A stretch of DNA of 14,983 bases, taken from the NCBI GenBank assembly GCA_905371725.1, contig CAJPML010000003.1, positions 1-14,983 of the forward strand, given 5' to 3'. Both the position numbers and the translations under genes were made by a program. This DNA comes from Leptotrichia sp. oral taxon 215 (GTDB taxonomy: Bacteria > Fusobacteriota > Fusobacteriia > Fusobacteriales > Leptotrichiaceae). How positions within the stretch are numbered: position 1 is the first letter of the stretch; every line of letters starts with the position of its first letter. Below are positions 1-8,618 of the stretch, piece by piece. The notes under the pieces are model-generated. The model saw nothing but the letters and a program-made list of their open reading frames with translations, searched no databases and was not told where the DNA came from.

Positions 1-679
1 CTGTATATTCTATTATTTTACTTTTTTCATATGTCAACCGTTTTATAAGCATACACACAGCTTTATGTTTATATCCCAAGTGATTTAAAATTTTTTTATT
101 CTCTACAAGTACAGGTGAAAAAGATTCCATCGCTTTTTCAAAAGATACATTATATACTTCCCTAAATATTGAATACATCGGCTTTTCATTTAACATTTCA
201 GCATCAAAGCCTTCAAATCTGTTTAAAGGAATAAATGTATCTTCATATATTGCAGGCACATCATCAATCAGTCTCAACCTTTTTATGTGAAGTATATTTA
301 CTGATGACGGAATTTTAAAAATTTCTATCATTTCTTCATCTGCATTTATTATATCATATCCCAGAACTTTTGATGATGGTATCTTTCCTGTTTTTACAGT
401 TTCTTCGTAAAAACTATAAAAATTTGTCAAATCCTGCTGAATAATTTTATTCGATACAAACGTTCCATTTCCATGTATTCTATATATATAATTTTCCTCT
501 TCCAGTTTTTTCAATGCCTGTCTGACTGTTTCCCTGCTCACTTCAAAAATTTTAGCTAGATCCCTTTCAGGAGGCAGCCCTTCTCCCTCCTTCAGTTCTT
601 CATCCTTGATTTTGTTTTTGAAATAATCATATATCTGATAATACAAAGGTGTTTTTGTTTTATTAACGCTCATATCCAT
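1..679 (-). CDS. GntR/HutC-family transcriptional regulator (NagR/YvoA-like), 3' end outside window
   Basis: About 226 residues are visible and the frame is still open at the window edge; relatives are about 240-250 residues, so only a short C-terminal tail is missing. Residues 1-75 form a GntR winged helix: LYYQIYDYFKNKIK, then LPPERDLAKIFEVSRETVRQ and a GNGTFV wing. From about residue 95 a UTRA effector domain follows, including the YEDTFIPL segment typical of HutC/NagR proteins. I start it at the ATG at 677-679, which has AGGA 9 nt upstream; a second ATG lies two codons later. It sits 30 nt after nagA with no terminator between, so it is probably the distal gene of the import/phosphorylase/nagBA operon. 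By analogy with Bacillus subtilis NagR, which responds to GlcN-6-P or GlcNAc-6-P, it is the likely ligand-controlled repressor of that operon, acting at the TGGT-N4-ACCA site at 10273-10284. Family is certain; the effector is inferred. Confidence 0.9.
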   Translation of the reverse strand, partial: MDMSVNKTKTPLYYQIYDYFKNKIKDEELKEGEGLPPERDLAKIFEVSRETVRQALKKLEEENYIYRIHGNGTFVSNKIIQQDLTNFYSFYEETVKTGKIPSSKVLGYDIINADEEMIEIFKIPSSVNILHIKRLRLIDDVPAIYEDTFIPLNRFEGFDAEMLNEKPMYSIFREVYNVSFEKAMESFSPVLVENKKILNHLGYKHKAVCMLIKRLTYEKSKIIEYT

Positions 680-709
680 TTATCTACATCCTTTTCTTAA
701 AATCTAAAA

Positions 710-1858
710 TTAATACTCGGTCAAATTACCTTTGGCAACAGTACCTTTTACTTTATAATTTCCATCAAAGTATGTTAAATCAGCGATATATCCTTCTTTT
801 ATATATCCATATCTGTCATTTACCGATATTGTCTTTGCAGGATATGAAGTTGCCATTCTAAGCGCTTCTTCCTGTGATACATTTACATGTTCCACAAGAT
901 TTTTTACACCTTCACTCATTACTAGCGCTGAACCTCCTAATGTTCCTGAAGGGGAAATACATTTTCCGTTTTCATAAAATACCTGATTACCTTCAAAAAG
1001 AAACTCTTTCATATCAGTTGTTCCTGCAGGACTAACTGCATCTGTTACAAGATAAAGTCTTTTCTTTAATATTTTCTTTGCTATTTCTACTGCAGAAAAT
1101 TCCATATGAAATCCGTCAACTATAATTCCACAGTTTGCAGTATCATTATTGAAAAGGAATCCTATTACACCAGGTTTTCTTGATTCCAGCTGGCTCATTG
1201 CGTTATACAAATGCGTTGCACAGTTAAAGTAGTCTTTCTTTTCCATGCACTCTTCATAAGTGGCATTTGAGTGTCCTATTGCAATGTTAATTCCTGCATT
1301 TTTCAATGTTTTTAAATGTTCAACCTTAGCTTTTTCAGGAGCTATTGTTATTATTTTAGTTACTTCAGGTCCTGCATCTGCTATTTTCTGTATCATTTCA
1401 TCAGAAAGAACTCTTATATATTCAGGACGATGTATTCCTTTTTTTTCTACACTTATATAAGGTCCTTCAATGTGAAGCCCTAGAACTCCTATTTCTTCTT
1501 TGTCCTTGTTATTTTTAATTAACTCCAGTGCCTTTTCTATCTTTTCATCAGGCGATGTTATGAGTGTAGGCAAAAATGAAGTACATCCAAACTTTTTATT
1601 TGTTTCATTCATTATTTTAAGTGCTTCCATTGATATATCATCGTTAAAAAGCACCCCTCCACAACCATTTATCTGAAGATCAATAAATCCTGGAGATAAT
1701 ACCATACCGTTTATATCTATCACTTTATTTTCATTGATTTCATCTTGTGTCAGATCACTATCCTTTAAGACTTTTTTTATAAGTTTCCCTTCAATAATGA
1801 CTGTATTTTCTTCTATAAAATTTTGTCCATCGAAAATTTTTGCATTTTTTATAATCAT
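710..1858 (-). CDS. nagA: N-acetylglucosamine-6-phosphate deacetylase
   Basis: Cytoplasmic enzyme converting GlcNAc-6-P to GlcN-6-P and acetate, where the sialic acid and amino sugar branches meet. At 382 residues it has the normal length. It is an amidohydrolase-fold protein: PGFIDLQINGCGG at 56-68 has the Q-x-N form seen in E. coli NagA rather than H-x-H, which points to a single-metal site. Other landmarks are the metal ligand E131 in HIEGPY, H196 in GHSNAT, H216 in THLYNAM, the substrate loop VDGFHMEF near 248-254, and the catalytic aspartate D273 in LVTDAVSPAGT. The start has GAGAGG upstream, lying across the nagB end; the gap to nagB is only 12 nt, so the two are co-transcribed. It precedes the GntR gene by 30 nt. 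The assignment is firm. Confidence 0.95.
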   Translation of the reverse strand: MIIKNAKIFDGQNFIEENTVIIEGKLIKKVLKDSDLTQDEINENKVIDINGMVLSPGFIDLQINGCGGVLFNDDISMEALKIMNETNKKFGCTSFLPTLITSPDEKIEKALELIKNNKDKEEIGVLGLHIEGPYISVEKKGIHRPEYIRVLSDEMIQKIADAGPEVTKIITIAPEKAKVEHLKTLKNAGINIAIGHSNATYEECMEKKDYFNCATHLYNAMSQLESRKPGVIGFLFNNDTANCGIIVDGFHMEFSAVEIAKKILKKRLYLVTDAVSPAGTTDMKEFLFEGNQVFYENGKCISPSGTLGGSALVMSEGVKNLVEHVNVSQEEALRMATSYPAKTISVNDRYGYIKEGYIADLTYFDGNYKVKGTVAKGNLTEY

Positions 1859-1870
1859 TTTTCAACCTCT

Positions 1871-2710
1871 CTATTGTTTATTTTTTAATTCCATCAGTTT
1901 TTCCCTATACTCATCCAGATTAAGATTTTCAGCTTCTATTTCCTTAAAGTATCTGTATGTTTTCACTTTTATGTCTGAAACAGCTGATTCATCAATCACA
2001 AGAAGCGTTCTTCTATGAAGCTGCAACGCAGAAACTGTCCATAAATGATTTACTCCACCTTCTATTGCATGATATACAGCTCTTGCTTTCTTATATCCTT
2101 CGGCAAGTATAATAATTTCTTTGGAATCCATCAATGTTCCTACTCCAATAGTCAATGCAAGTTTCGGAACCTTATTTATATCATTGTCAAAAAATCTTGA
2201 GTTTGCCAGAATTGTATCATAAGTCAAATCCTTATCCCTAGTTCTGGAAGCAAGAGATGATCCAGGCTCATTGAAGGCAATATGTCCATCTTCTCCTATT
2301 CCACCTAAAAATAAGTCTATTCCTCCAACAGATTTTATTTTATCCTCATATCTCTGACATTCTTCTTCAAGATTTTCAGCAAGACCGTCCAGTATATTTA
2401 TATTTTCTTCTTTAATATCTATGTGCTTAAAAAAATTCTCATGCATAAAATAGTGATAGCTCTGTTCATGTTCAGGTGCCAGACCTACATATTCATCCAT
2501 ATTGAACGTTATTACATTTTCAAAGGAAAGAACTCCTTCCTTATAAAGATTTATAAGTTCCTTATATGTTTCAATAGGTGTGGATCCTGTCGGCAATCCC
2601 AGTACAAAAGGTCTTTCCGGAGTAGGATTAAATTTTAATATTTTTTTTGCTATCTGATACGCACTCCATTTTCCTATTTCCTTTTTATCTTTTAAAATTA
2701 TTACTCTCAC
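1871..2710 (-). CDS. nagB: Glucosamine-6-phosphate deaminase (allosteric type)
   Basis: Converts GlcN-6-P to fructose-6-P and ammonia, the last committed step into glycolysis. At 279 residues it is slightly longer than the 266-residue E. coli enzyme because of extra C-terminal residues. Residue numbering matches E. coli exactly: D72 in NMDEYVG, D141 and H143 in [14 protein letters not shown], and E148. The GlcNAc-6-P allosteric residues known in E. coli NagB also have counterparts (S151, S152, R158, K160, Y254), so I infer activation by GlcNAc-6-P is retained, unlike the shorter non-allosteric NagB proteins of some Firmicutes. It starts with GTG (2708-2710) behind a strong AGGAGG. It lies 23 nt after the sulfatase gene and 12 nt before nagA, well inside the operon. 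Confidence 0.95.
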   Translation of the reverse strand: MRVIILKDKKEIGKWSAYQIAKKILKFNPTPERPFVLGLPTGSTPIETYKELINLYKEGVLSFENVITFNMDEYVGLAPEHEQSYHYFMHENFFKHIDIKEENINILDGLAENLEEECQRYEDKIKSVGGIDLFLGGIGEDGHIAFNEPGSSLASRTRDKDLTYDTILANSRFFDNDINKVPKLALTIGVGTLMDSKEIIILAEGYKKARAVYHAIEGGVNHLWTVSALQLHRRTLLVIDESAVSDIKVKTYRYFKEIEAENLNLDEYREKLMELKNKQ

Positions 2711-2733
2711 TTTTTTCTACCTCCTAATTTTTA

Positions 2734-4227
2734 TTATTTTTTTAAACAGTTCAATGTTGGTTTAGGATGTTTTCCTATTACAAGTCTTCCATTTTCGACA
2801 TACTCCTCTTCTCTTCCTGTAAGACTTTCTATAAGATATCTTCTTAATTCCTGGATAATTTCCGAATATTCTTTTTCATTAATTAAATCTTTTCTCTCAT
2901 CAGGATCCTTCTTCAGATTGAAAAGCTGTTCTTCTCCCGTCTGGGAATACCATATATATTTCCATTCCTTTGTAAGTATAAACTGTGTTGAATATTCTCC
3001 CATTTCATGTTCTCCATGCAGAAAATCATGGATTTTCCCTTTACCGAATGTCTTTTGACTGCCTGAACTTTCATTTCCGATATCCATTAAAGCTGCAAAA
3101 GATTTTCCGTCAGTTCTGTTTTCAGTTTCTCCGGTTCCCAGTTCAACAAGAGTTGGCAATATATCCCTGATTTCAATAATTTCATCTATTGACTCTTTCT
3201 GCAGGATATCCTTTTTCCCTTTTTCATAGACAATCAGAGGAATATGTATACTTCCCTGATATGGATAAGCTTTTCTGAATAAATTATGTTCTCCCAGCTG
3301 ATCTCCATGATCTGACATAAAGACTATAACTGTATTTTCAAAAAGATCATGTTCTTCTAATCCTATCAGAAGTCTTCCTATCTGATGATCTATATGAGTT
3401 ATGGAACCATAATATGCCGCTATCGCTCTTTTCAGCTCGTGTTCAGGAATAATACCTTTTTTAGCAATTATGGAATTTGTTTTTTCTGAATATCCTGTTG
3501 CTTTCTCCCAATTTCCTGATATTACTTCAGGCAGCTTATCCGCCTGCTCCATATACATGTTAAAATAATATTCCGGTGGATCCAGTGGTGAATGTGGCCT
3601 TACAAAAGACAGTTTTAAAAAGAAAGGCATTGTCATGTCCCTTTTCTTTAAAAATTCCAGTCCTTTAGTTACAACCCAGTTTGTAGGATGATACTTCTCC
3701 TCATATTGCCATGGCCTTGCCACCCAGGAATTACAGTCAAGACCTAAATCGGTAAGGTCTACATCATTTCCTAATTTTTCCTGTACCCATTCCAGATAAT
3801 CATCTGTCTGTGCAAACTGTTCTCCATATTTCTTTTTAAATTTTCTATTTGAATGTAAATATCCGTCATGCAAATCTATATGATGAAAACCGCACAGTTT
3901 TCTTGCAGGATATACATGCATTTTCCCTACACACTTTGTATAATATCCTCTTTCTGCAAATACTGTCGCCAATGTTAAAGGATAATTCCATTCAACTTCA
4001 TCTTCATAACCCACTCTGCCATGATTTTCCGCCTTAAGTCCTGTTATCAGACTGGCTCTTGCAGGAATACATGACGGAATAGCAGAATAAGCATTTGAAA
4101 AATTGTATCCTTCTGATGCCAGATAATTTAAATTTGGTGTCGAAATTATGTTATTTCCATTTATTCCCATACAGTCATATCTCATCTGATCCACTACAAT
4201 CAGAATTATATTTTTTTTCTCTTTCAT
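2734..4227 (-). CDS. Cysteine-type (formylglycine) sulfatase, predicted cytoplasmic
   Basis: 497-residue member of the alkaline phosphatase/sulfatase superfamily, S1 type. The signature C-I-P-A-R-A-S-L-I-T-G begins at C53, the cysteine that would be oxidised to formylglycine. Metal-site candidates are D13/Q14 in IVVDQMRYD and D306/H307 in FMSDHGDQLGEH; other expected active-site residues are R57, K102 and H104 in GKMH, H212 in RPHSP and K319. A D-Q pair at the first metal position is also found in phosphonate monoester hydrolases, so a phosphodiesterase-like activity cannot be excluded. No signal peptide or lipobox is present: the protein opens MKEKKNIILIVVDQ, directly the first core strand, so it should stay in the cytoplasm and act on imported sugars. 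No anaerobic sulfatase-maturating enzyme is encoded here. It sits between the small membrane protein (20 nt) and nagB (23 nt) with its own GAGGAG site, suggesting a sulfated HexNAc or Gal-HexNAc substrate (inference). Confidence 0.88.
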   Translation of the reverse strand: MKEKKNIILIVVDQMRYDCMGINGNNIISTPNLNYLASEGYNFSNAYSAIPSCIPARASLITGLKAENHGRVGYEDEVEWNYPLTLATVFAERGYYTKCVGKMHVYPARKLCGFHHIDLHDGYLHSNRKFKKKYGEQFAQTDDYLEWVQEKLGNDVDLTDLGLDCNSWVARPWQYEEKYHPTNWVVTKGLEFLKKRDMTMPFFLKLSFVRPHSPLDPPEYYFNMYMEQADKLPEVISGNWEKATGYSEKTNSIIAKKGIIPEHELKRAIAAYYGSITHIDHQIGRLLIGLEEHDLFENTVIVFMSDHGDQLGEHNLFRKAYPYQGSIHIPLIVYEKGKKDILQKESIDEIIEIRDILPTLVELGTGETENRTDGKSFAALMDIGNESSGSQKTFGKGKIHDFLHGEHEMGEYSTQFILTKEWKYIWYSQTGEEQLFNLKKDPDERKDLINEKEYSEIIQELRRYLIESLTGREEEYVENGRLVIGKHPKPTLNCLKK

Positions 4228-4247
4228 ATTTATTTATCTCCTCTATT

Positions 4248-4415
4248 CTATTTATGATTTTTATTGTATACCCATAATAGAACTATCAGTCCTGCCAAGC
4301 CTGCAAACATACGAAAAAGATAACCCAGAGTCTGCTCTTTCAGACCTGTTATAATTAATGCCAGGAATACTACAAACAGTATAATATAGATACTTCTCCT
4401 CAAAACTGTATTCAT
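4248..4415 (-). CDS. Small two-helix membrane protein of unknown function
   Basis: I do not recognise a function. With the ATG at 4413-4415 the product has 55 residues: a short basic N-terminus (MNTVLRRS), a hydrophobic segment at about 7-25, a charged turn with KEQT, a second hydrophobic segment at about 30-51, and a basic tail NKNHK, giving both ends inside by the positive-inside rule. The start codon overlaps the stop of the GH112 phosphorylase gene as ATGA and has GGAGG 7 nt upstream, a standard arrangement for translational coupling. An alternative in-frame ATG at 4428-4430 would add five residues (MGGTA); it has AGGAG 7 nt upstream but a longer overlap, so I prefer the shorter form. It ends 20 nt before the sulfatase start. 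Possible roles include helping the importer or keeping an enzyme at the membrane; both are guesses. Confidence 0.75.
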   Translation of the reverse strand: MNTVLRRSIYIILFVVFLALIITGLKEQTLGYLFRMFAGLAGLIVLLWVYNKNHK

Positions 4416-6592
4416 TGCAGTTCCTCCCATATTATTTCTCCTGGATTTAATTTTATAGTTTTTGAAGCACCTCTTTCATTATAAACTTCTGTAACCTGTT
4501 CTTCTATGGAGTTATTTATATAGGCAATTTTATTTTTCTCAGGATACACATGCACTTCACAATGAACATTTGTACAGTTCCATTTATTAAATTCATTTTC
4601 TTTATGTGCCGCATAATGTAAAGCTCTCCATAGCAATCTTGTGTTTTCATCACTGTAAGGTAATCCCGCTATGTATATTCCCCTTCCTTTTCCAAAATCA
4701 TGTGAGGAAAGATGAATTTCACCATTAGAATATTCGAGAATTTCAGTATTTTCATATAAAGCGTATATATTTTTCATACTTTCCCCAAAAAATATATCTT
4801 TTCCATTTTCTGAATTCTTTCTTACATCCTCTGTTATAAAATGCTGCTCTTTTTCCTTTGTAAAGTATTTATCAGTGGAAAGGCTGAATCCAAGTTCCTT
4901 ATCTACACCTAATACCTGTGCCAGTTGAAAAAATCTTCCTCCATGTTCATAGGCAGAAGGTTCTCCTATACCTATAAATCCACCTCCATTGTAAACCCAT
5001 TCTCTAATTTTTGCAACCAAAGTTTCATTTTTCCAGATTTTTCCCCCAGAAAAAGCTGTTCCTGCATCTCCTGCATTTATTACAACATCAAATTTATCAA
5101 GTATATCAGATTCAATAACATCATCAAAACTTATAAAAGATACATCTACTGCCATACCTGAAAGCGATTCCAGCACACCAAGATAAGAATATATCTGCTT
5201 GTAATGCAGGGCATGTGCCACCATATGAGTCTGCCATGTTCTCAGCTTACCCCACGAATTCAATATTGCAACTTTCATTTTACAGTAGGGATTTCCACCC
5301 TTAACAATATCATATATTTCCCTGAATTCATCCGCTATCTTTTCTACACAGTCTACAAATTTAGGAAACTTGTAGGCCAGACTCAGATATCCTCCATAAC
5401 CTATACGATCTACAGGATTTCTCAAAATAGCTCTTCTCGCAGTTATCCAGTTCTGTATCGTTTCAGGTAAAGGATCGTTTCCTTCATAAAATGTATCAGG
5501 AAAGAAATAAGGTAAAAATCTTCCTTCAGTGTATTTTACGTGCGGAATATCAGCTATCATTCTGAGAGTTGCTCCCCCACCTACAGAACCTGCAACCGCA
5601 TCAAGCCCTATCTGTTCAAAATATTTTCCATAAGGCTCCGTACCTATCCAGTTATCTCCTAGAAACATCATTGCTTCTCTTCCATCTTCATGAACTATAT
5701 CTACAAGTTTTTTTGCTTCCTTTGACACAAATTCCTGAATAAAATCTATATAATCAAGATACTGTTTTGTAGGTACTCTGAAAGTTGTATTATAGTATCC
5801 CTTGTCTATAATGTCCTCTGCTCTCAGCCTGTATCCTCTCGACTCTGCAAATGCTTCAAGTGCCGCAACAGAAACACTTGCACCATATCCAAACCATTCA
5901 ACAAATTTTTCTTTTCCAAGATTATTAAATACCAGCGTAAAATGATAAAAAAATGTTGTAAATCTCACTACATCAGTATCAGGATTTTCCTTCAGCCATT
6001 TTTTCAGATAATCACTCATAAAAACATTTGAAGAAGGCTGTCTTACATCAAAGGGAATGTCATGGGGCTTGTCACCCCAGTTATTTGTAATATGGTTGTA
6101 CATTTGAGTTGGATCCCAAATCATATAAGCTAAAAAAGAAACTGTGTATTCATGAAAAGGTTTTGCATTTTTTACATGAACACGATTTTTTTCCTTGTCC
6201 AGTTCCCATTCTGAAACAGGTACGATTTCATCTGATGTTCTGTCTATTACTTCCCAGTAAACTTTTTCATCATGCAGATAGTCCGGCTTAATTTGTTCCT
6301 CGAAATACCCTTCCAGAAAATCTATATAAAGTTCATTTTTTTCCGCCATATTGAATTTTGACATTAAATAAAGCTGCTGGCACTCTTCCATATGCTTTTC
6401 AGCAAATTCATTGTGTGCCCTTGCAACAAAATAAGTTGTATATATCTTTGTATCAAGTTTTTTTATTTCATCATCAAGTTTTGTCCCATCACTATCACGT
6501 ATAGCATCAGTTCCCCATTTCTCCATAATTTCCTTTATTTCATCAAGAAAATTACTTTCTCCAGGTAATGTGAATCTTCCTTTTCTTTTCAT
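4412..6592 (-). CDS. lnpA: 1,3-beta-galactosyl-N-acetylhexosamine phosphorylase (GH112, galacto-N-biose/lacto-N-biose phosphorylase)
   Basis: Cytoplasmic phosphorolysis of Gal-beta-1,3-GalNAc (mucin core 1) or Gal-beta-1,3-GlcNAc (milk and type 1 chains) to Gal-1-P and free HexNAc. At 726 residues it has normal GH112 length. Residues 1 to about 433 form the catalytic barrel; the motif AMMFLGDNWIGTEPYGKYF carries D313, the same number as the catalytic acid of the Bifidobacterium longum enzyme. P161, N166 and S336 also coincide with acceptor-site residues I recall from that enzyme, whereas position 162 is Thr rather than Val. From about residue 438 (KVAILNSWGKLRTW) a glutamine-amidotransferase-like domain follows, then a small beta domain. 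GH112 also includes galactosyl-rhamnose phosphorylases; the nagBA and NgcE-like transporter context argues for HexNAc. The start has AGGAGGAAGGAA upstream and follows the permease by 24 nt; the stop overlaps the next start as ATGA. No lnpBCD homologues are nearby. Confidence 0.9.
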   Translation of the reverse strand: MKRKGRFTLPGESNFLDEIKEIMEKWGTDAIRDSDGTKLDDEIKKLDTKIYTTYFVARAHNEFAEKHMEECQQLYLMSKFNMAEKNELYIDFLEGYFEEQIKPDYLHDEKVYWEVIDRTSDEIVPVSEWELDKEKNRVHVKNAKPFHEYTVSFLAYMIWDPTQMYNHITNNWGDKPHDIPFDVRQPSSNVFMSDYLKKWLKENPDTDVVRFTTFFYHFTLVFNNLGKEKFVEWFGYGASVSVAALEAFAESRGYRLRAEDIIDKGYYNTTFRVPTKQYLDYIDFIQEFVSKEAKKLVDIVHEDGREAMMFLGDNWIGTEPYGKYFEQIGLDAVAGSVGGGATLRMIADIPHVKYTEGRFLPYFFPDTFYEGNDPLPETIQNWITARRAILRNPVDRIGYGGYLSLAYKFPKFVDCVEKIADEFREIYDIVKGGNPYCKMKVAILNSWGKLRTWQTHMVAHALHYKQIYSYLGVLESLSGMAVDVSFISFDDVIESDILDKFDVVINAGDAGTAFSGGKIWKNETLVAKIREWVYNGGGFIGIGEPSAYEHGGRFFQLAQVLGVDKELGFSLSTDKYFTKEKEQHFITEDVRKNSENGKDIFFGESMKNIYALYENTEILEYSNGEIHLSSHDFGKGRGIYIAGLPYSDENTRLLWRALHYAAHKENEFNKWNCTNVHCEVHVYPEKNKIAYINNSIEEQVTEVYNERGASKTIKLNPGEIIWEELQ

Positions 6593-6616
6593 TTCCTTCC
6601 TCCTGTATTTTTCTTA

Positions 6617-7501
6617 CTATTCTTTTGACCCTCCTAAAGTCATTCCCTGCGTCAGTTTCTGCTGCACTATAATGTAAAGTACAAGTGTAGGCAGCATTAC
6701 AATTACCATTCCTGCATAAAGAATACCATATTGCGCTGCACCCTTACTTGCCGCCATCAGACTCATTAAACCAACCGGTAAGGTTTTCTTAGGTCCTGGA
6801 AGTAATGTCAATGCAATGATATATTCATTCCAGAATGCTAAAAAATTAAATAAAATGACGGTAATTATACTCGGTCTTGCCATAGGAGCCATTACTTTTA
6901 CCATAGTTGTAAAATGATCTGCTCCATCAATGGCTGCCGCTTCTTCAAATGTAGACGGCAGAGACTGAAAAAAATTTGACAGCAGATAAATTGTAAAGGG
7001 AAGTGCTGTTGTCATGTAAATAATGGCAAGCACAAACAAGTTATCCAGAAAAAAGCTTTTTTCTATAATTTTTGACTGTCTCAATATTTTATCTCCACCC
7101 AGCAACATTAAAAATATAGGAATTACAATATAGTTTACATTTATAAACAGCCCTGCCTTCATAAATGAATTCCAGAATTTCTTTCCCCTAAATTCGAATC
7201 TCGCCAGTACATATGAAGCCGGTAAAGCCACTATAATAAGCAAAACTAATGCAAGAGCCGTTACAAATACTGAATTAAAGAGACTTTCTCCCATTTTCGC
7301 CTTCTGAAACGCGTCTACAAAGTTCTGGATATAAAAACCTTTAGGCAGCTTCCATGGACTTCCTGCAAATTCTGAATTTTCTTTTAACGAAGCAATAAAA
7401 ACCCAGGAAACTGGAACAATTATTGAAATCGCAAATGTTATTAATACAGTATAAATAAACATTTTATATAATCTGTCAGCACTTTTACTTTCTCTCTTCA
7501 T
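6617..7501 (-). CDS. Carbohydrate ABC transporter permease, MalG type (CUT1)
   Basis: 294-residue inner-membrane subunit of a binding-protein-dependent sugar importer. Six hydrophobic segments lie at about 13-38, 74-101, 115-135, 151-175, 208-232 and 258-281. The cytoplasmic EAA loop, which docks onto the ATPase, is EEAAAIDGADHFTTMVKVMAPMA at about 186-208, and the C-terminus ends in the QGMTLGGSK stretch common in MalG-type subunits. The start has AGGAGG upstream; it follows the partner permease by 9 nt and precedes the phosphorylase by 24 nt, so the transporter and the cytoplasmic enzyme are made from one message. No ATPase gene accompanies it, as is common for CUT1 systems that share an MsmK-like ATPase. 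Confidence 0.93.
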   Translation of the reverse strand: MKRESKSADRLYKMFIYTVLITFAISIIVPVSWVFIASLKENSEFAGSPWKLPKGFYIQNFVDAFQKAKMGESLFNSVFVTALALVLLIIVALPASYVLARFEFRGKKFWNSFMKAGLFINVNYIVIPIFLMLLGGDKILRQSKIIEKSFFLDNLFVLAIIYMTTALPFTIYLLSNFFQSLPSTFEEAAAIDGADHFTTMVKVMAPMARPSIITVILFNFLAFWNEYIIALTLLPGPKKTLPVGLMSLMAASKGAAQYGILYAGMVIVMLPTLVLYIIVQQKLTQGMTLGGSKE

Positions 7502-7510
7502 GGTATCCTC

Positions 7511-8404
7511 CTAATATTCTAATATTTCTCGGTTAGTTACTGCACTTATTAAACCGGATAAAGCAAAAGAGAAAACAAACACCATAACACCTATTGCCAT
7601 TCCATATCCATAGCTCTGATTTGTATAAGCCTGTTTGTACATATAACTTAAAAAGACTTCAGTTGCTCCATCAGGTCCTCCATCTGTCAAAGGAACTACA
7701 AGTAAAAAACTCAAATTAATTGTGCTTATTATGAAAAAAGAAAGAGTTGCCCTTATATTAAGCCATACAAGCGGCAATGTTATCGTAAAGAACTTATTTA
7801 TTTTCCCTGCCCCGTCAAGTTCTGCAGCTTCATAAAGGCTATCCGGTATATTAGCCATTCCAGCCATATACATTACCATATAATAACCTACTGCCTGCCA
7901 TATCAAAGCCATGGCAATTGAATAGATGACTATGTTCTGATCCCCAAGCCATCCTGCTTTTGGTCCTTTCAATCCAACTATATGCAACATACTGTCAACC
8001 AATCCTCTTCCTGGATCATATATTGCTGAAAAAATACCTGAAACAACTACTATGGATAATATATTTGGAATATAAAAAATTATTCTAAAGAAATTACTTC
8101 CTCTTATTTTTTCAGTTGTAAGAATTGCAGCAAAAAACACTGCTAAAACAAGAGTTACAATTGTAACAACAACAATCAGAAGTATAGTATTCTGAAAAGA
8201 TCTGATAAATGCCTTGTCCTGAAAAAGACTTATAAAGTTATCAAACCCCACAAATTTTTCCTTTTTAGATAATGCACTCGTTTTAAAAAGCGACATTCTA
8301 AATACCTGAAAAGTTGGAATAATTCTAAATAAAATATATAAAATCATAGCAGGTGCCAGTGAAAAAAATATAAATAAACTTTTTGAATATTTTTTACTTT
8401 TCAT
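7511..8404 (-). CDS. Carbohydrate ABC transporter permease, MalF type (CUT1)
   Basis: 297-residue inner-membrane partner of the downstream MalG-type subunit. Hydrophobic segments fall at about 9-30, 71-97, 105-130, 158-181, 215-240 and 266-289, with the MalF-like periplasmic stretch around residues 31-70 (FVGFDNFISLFQD). The EAA loop is YEAAELDGAGKINKFFTITLP at about 191-211. The start at 8402-8404 has AAGGTGGG upstream. It is separated from the binding-protein gene by 214 bp that hold a strong hairpin, so its expression may be set lower than that of the binding protein. Substrate is inferred from the adjacent phosphorylase to be a Gal-beta-1,3-HexNAc disaccharide. Confidence 0.93.
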   Translation of the reverse strand: MKSKKYSKSLFIFFSLAPAMILYILFRIIPTFQVFRMSLFKTSALSKKEKFVGFDNFISLFQDKAFIRSFQNTILLIVVVTIVTLVLAVFFAAILTTEKIRGSNFFRIIFYIPNILSIVVVSGIFSAIYDPGRGLVDSMLHIVGLKGPKAGWLGDQNIVIYSIAMALIWQAVGYYMVMYMAGMANIPDSLYEAAELDGAGKINKFFTITLPLVWLNIRATLSFFIISTINLSFLLVVPLTDGGPDGATEVFLSYMYKQAYTNQSYGYGMAIGVMVFVFSFALSGLISAVTNREILEY

Positions 8405-8543
8405 AATTTTCCCACCTTAAAATTTTTTATTAAAAAGCTGCCTGCAAGAAAGAATTGAAAAATAGTTTAAAAATTATCTCCACTTCGTTTTTAATACATA
8501 TTTCCCTTTTTGGAACAGCTTCTTGATTTTTTAGATTGTAAAA

Positions 8544-8595
8544 GGCTGTTTTAAAATTAAGAACTATTGTTATTCCTTCTAATTTTTAAACAGCC
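8544..8595 (-). terminator. Large hairpin after the binding-protein gene (attenuating terminator or mRNA stabiliser)
   Basis: On the minus strand GGCTGTTT starts a stem that closes with AAACAGCC; the inner parts also pair (AAAATTA against TAATTTT, then GAA against TTC), giving roughly 18-20 pairs with one or two mismatches. The 3' arm is followed by only TTTT. It lies 24 nt after the stop of the binding-protein gene and 140 nt before the MalF-type permease. Such hairpins often allow partial read-through and protect the upstream message, giving more binding protein than permease. The structure is seen directly; the role is inferred. Confidence 0.7.
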
Positions 8596-8618
8596 ATTTT
8601 CATCTACAATATTTTATA

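Noticed and set aside
8430..8525. AAGCTG/CAGCTT pair between binding-protein and permease genes
   Set aside because: Only 6 bp with a loop of about 75 nt; likely chance next to the strong hairpin at 8544-8595.
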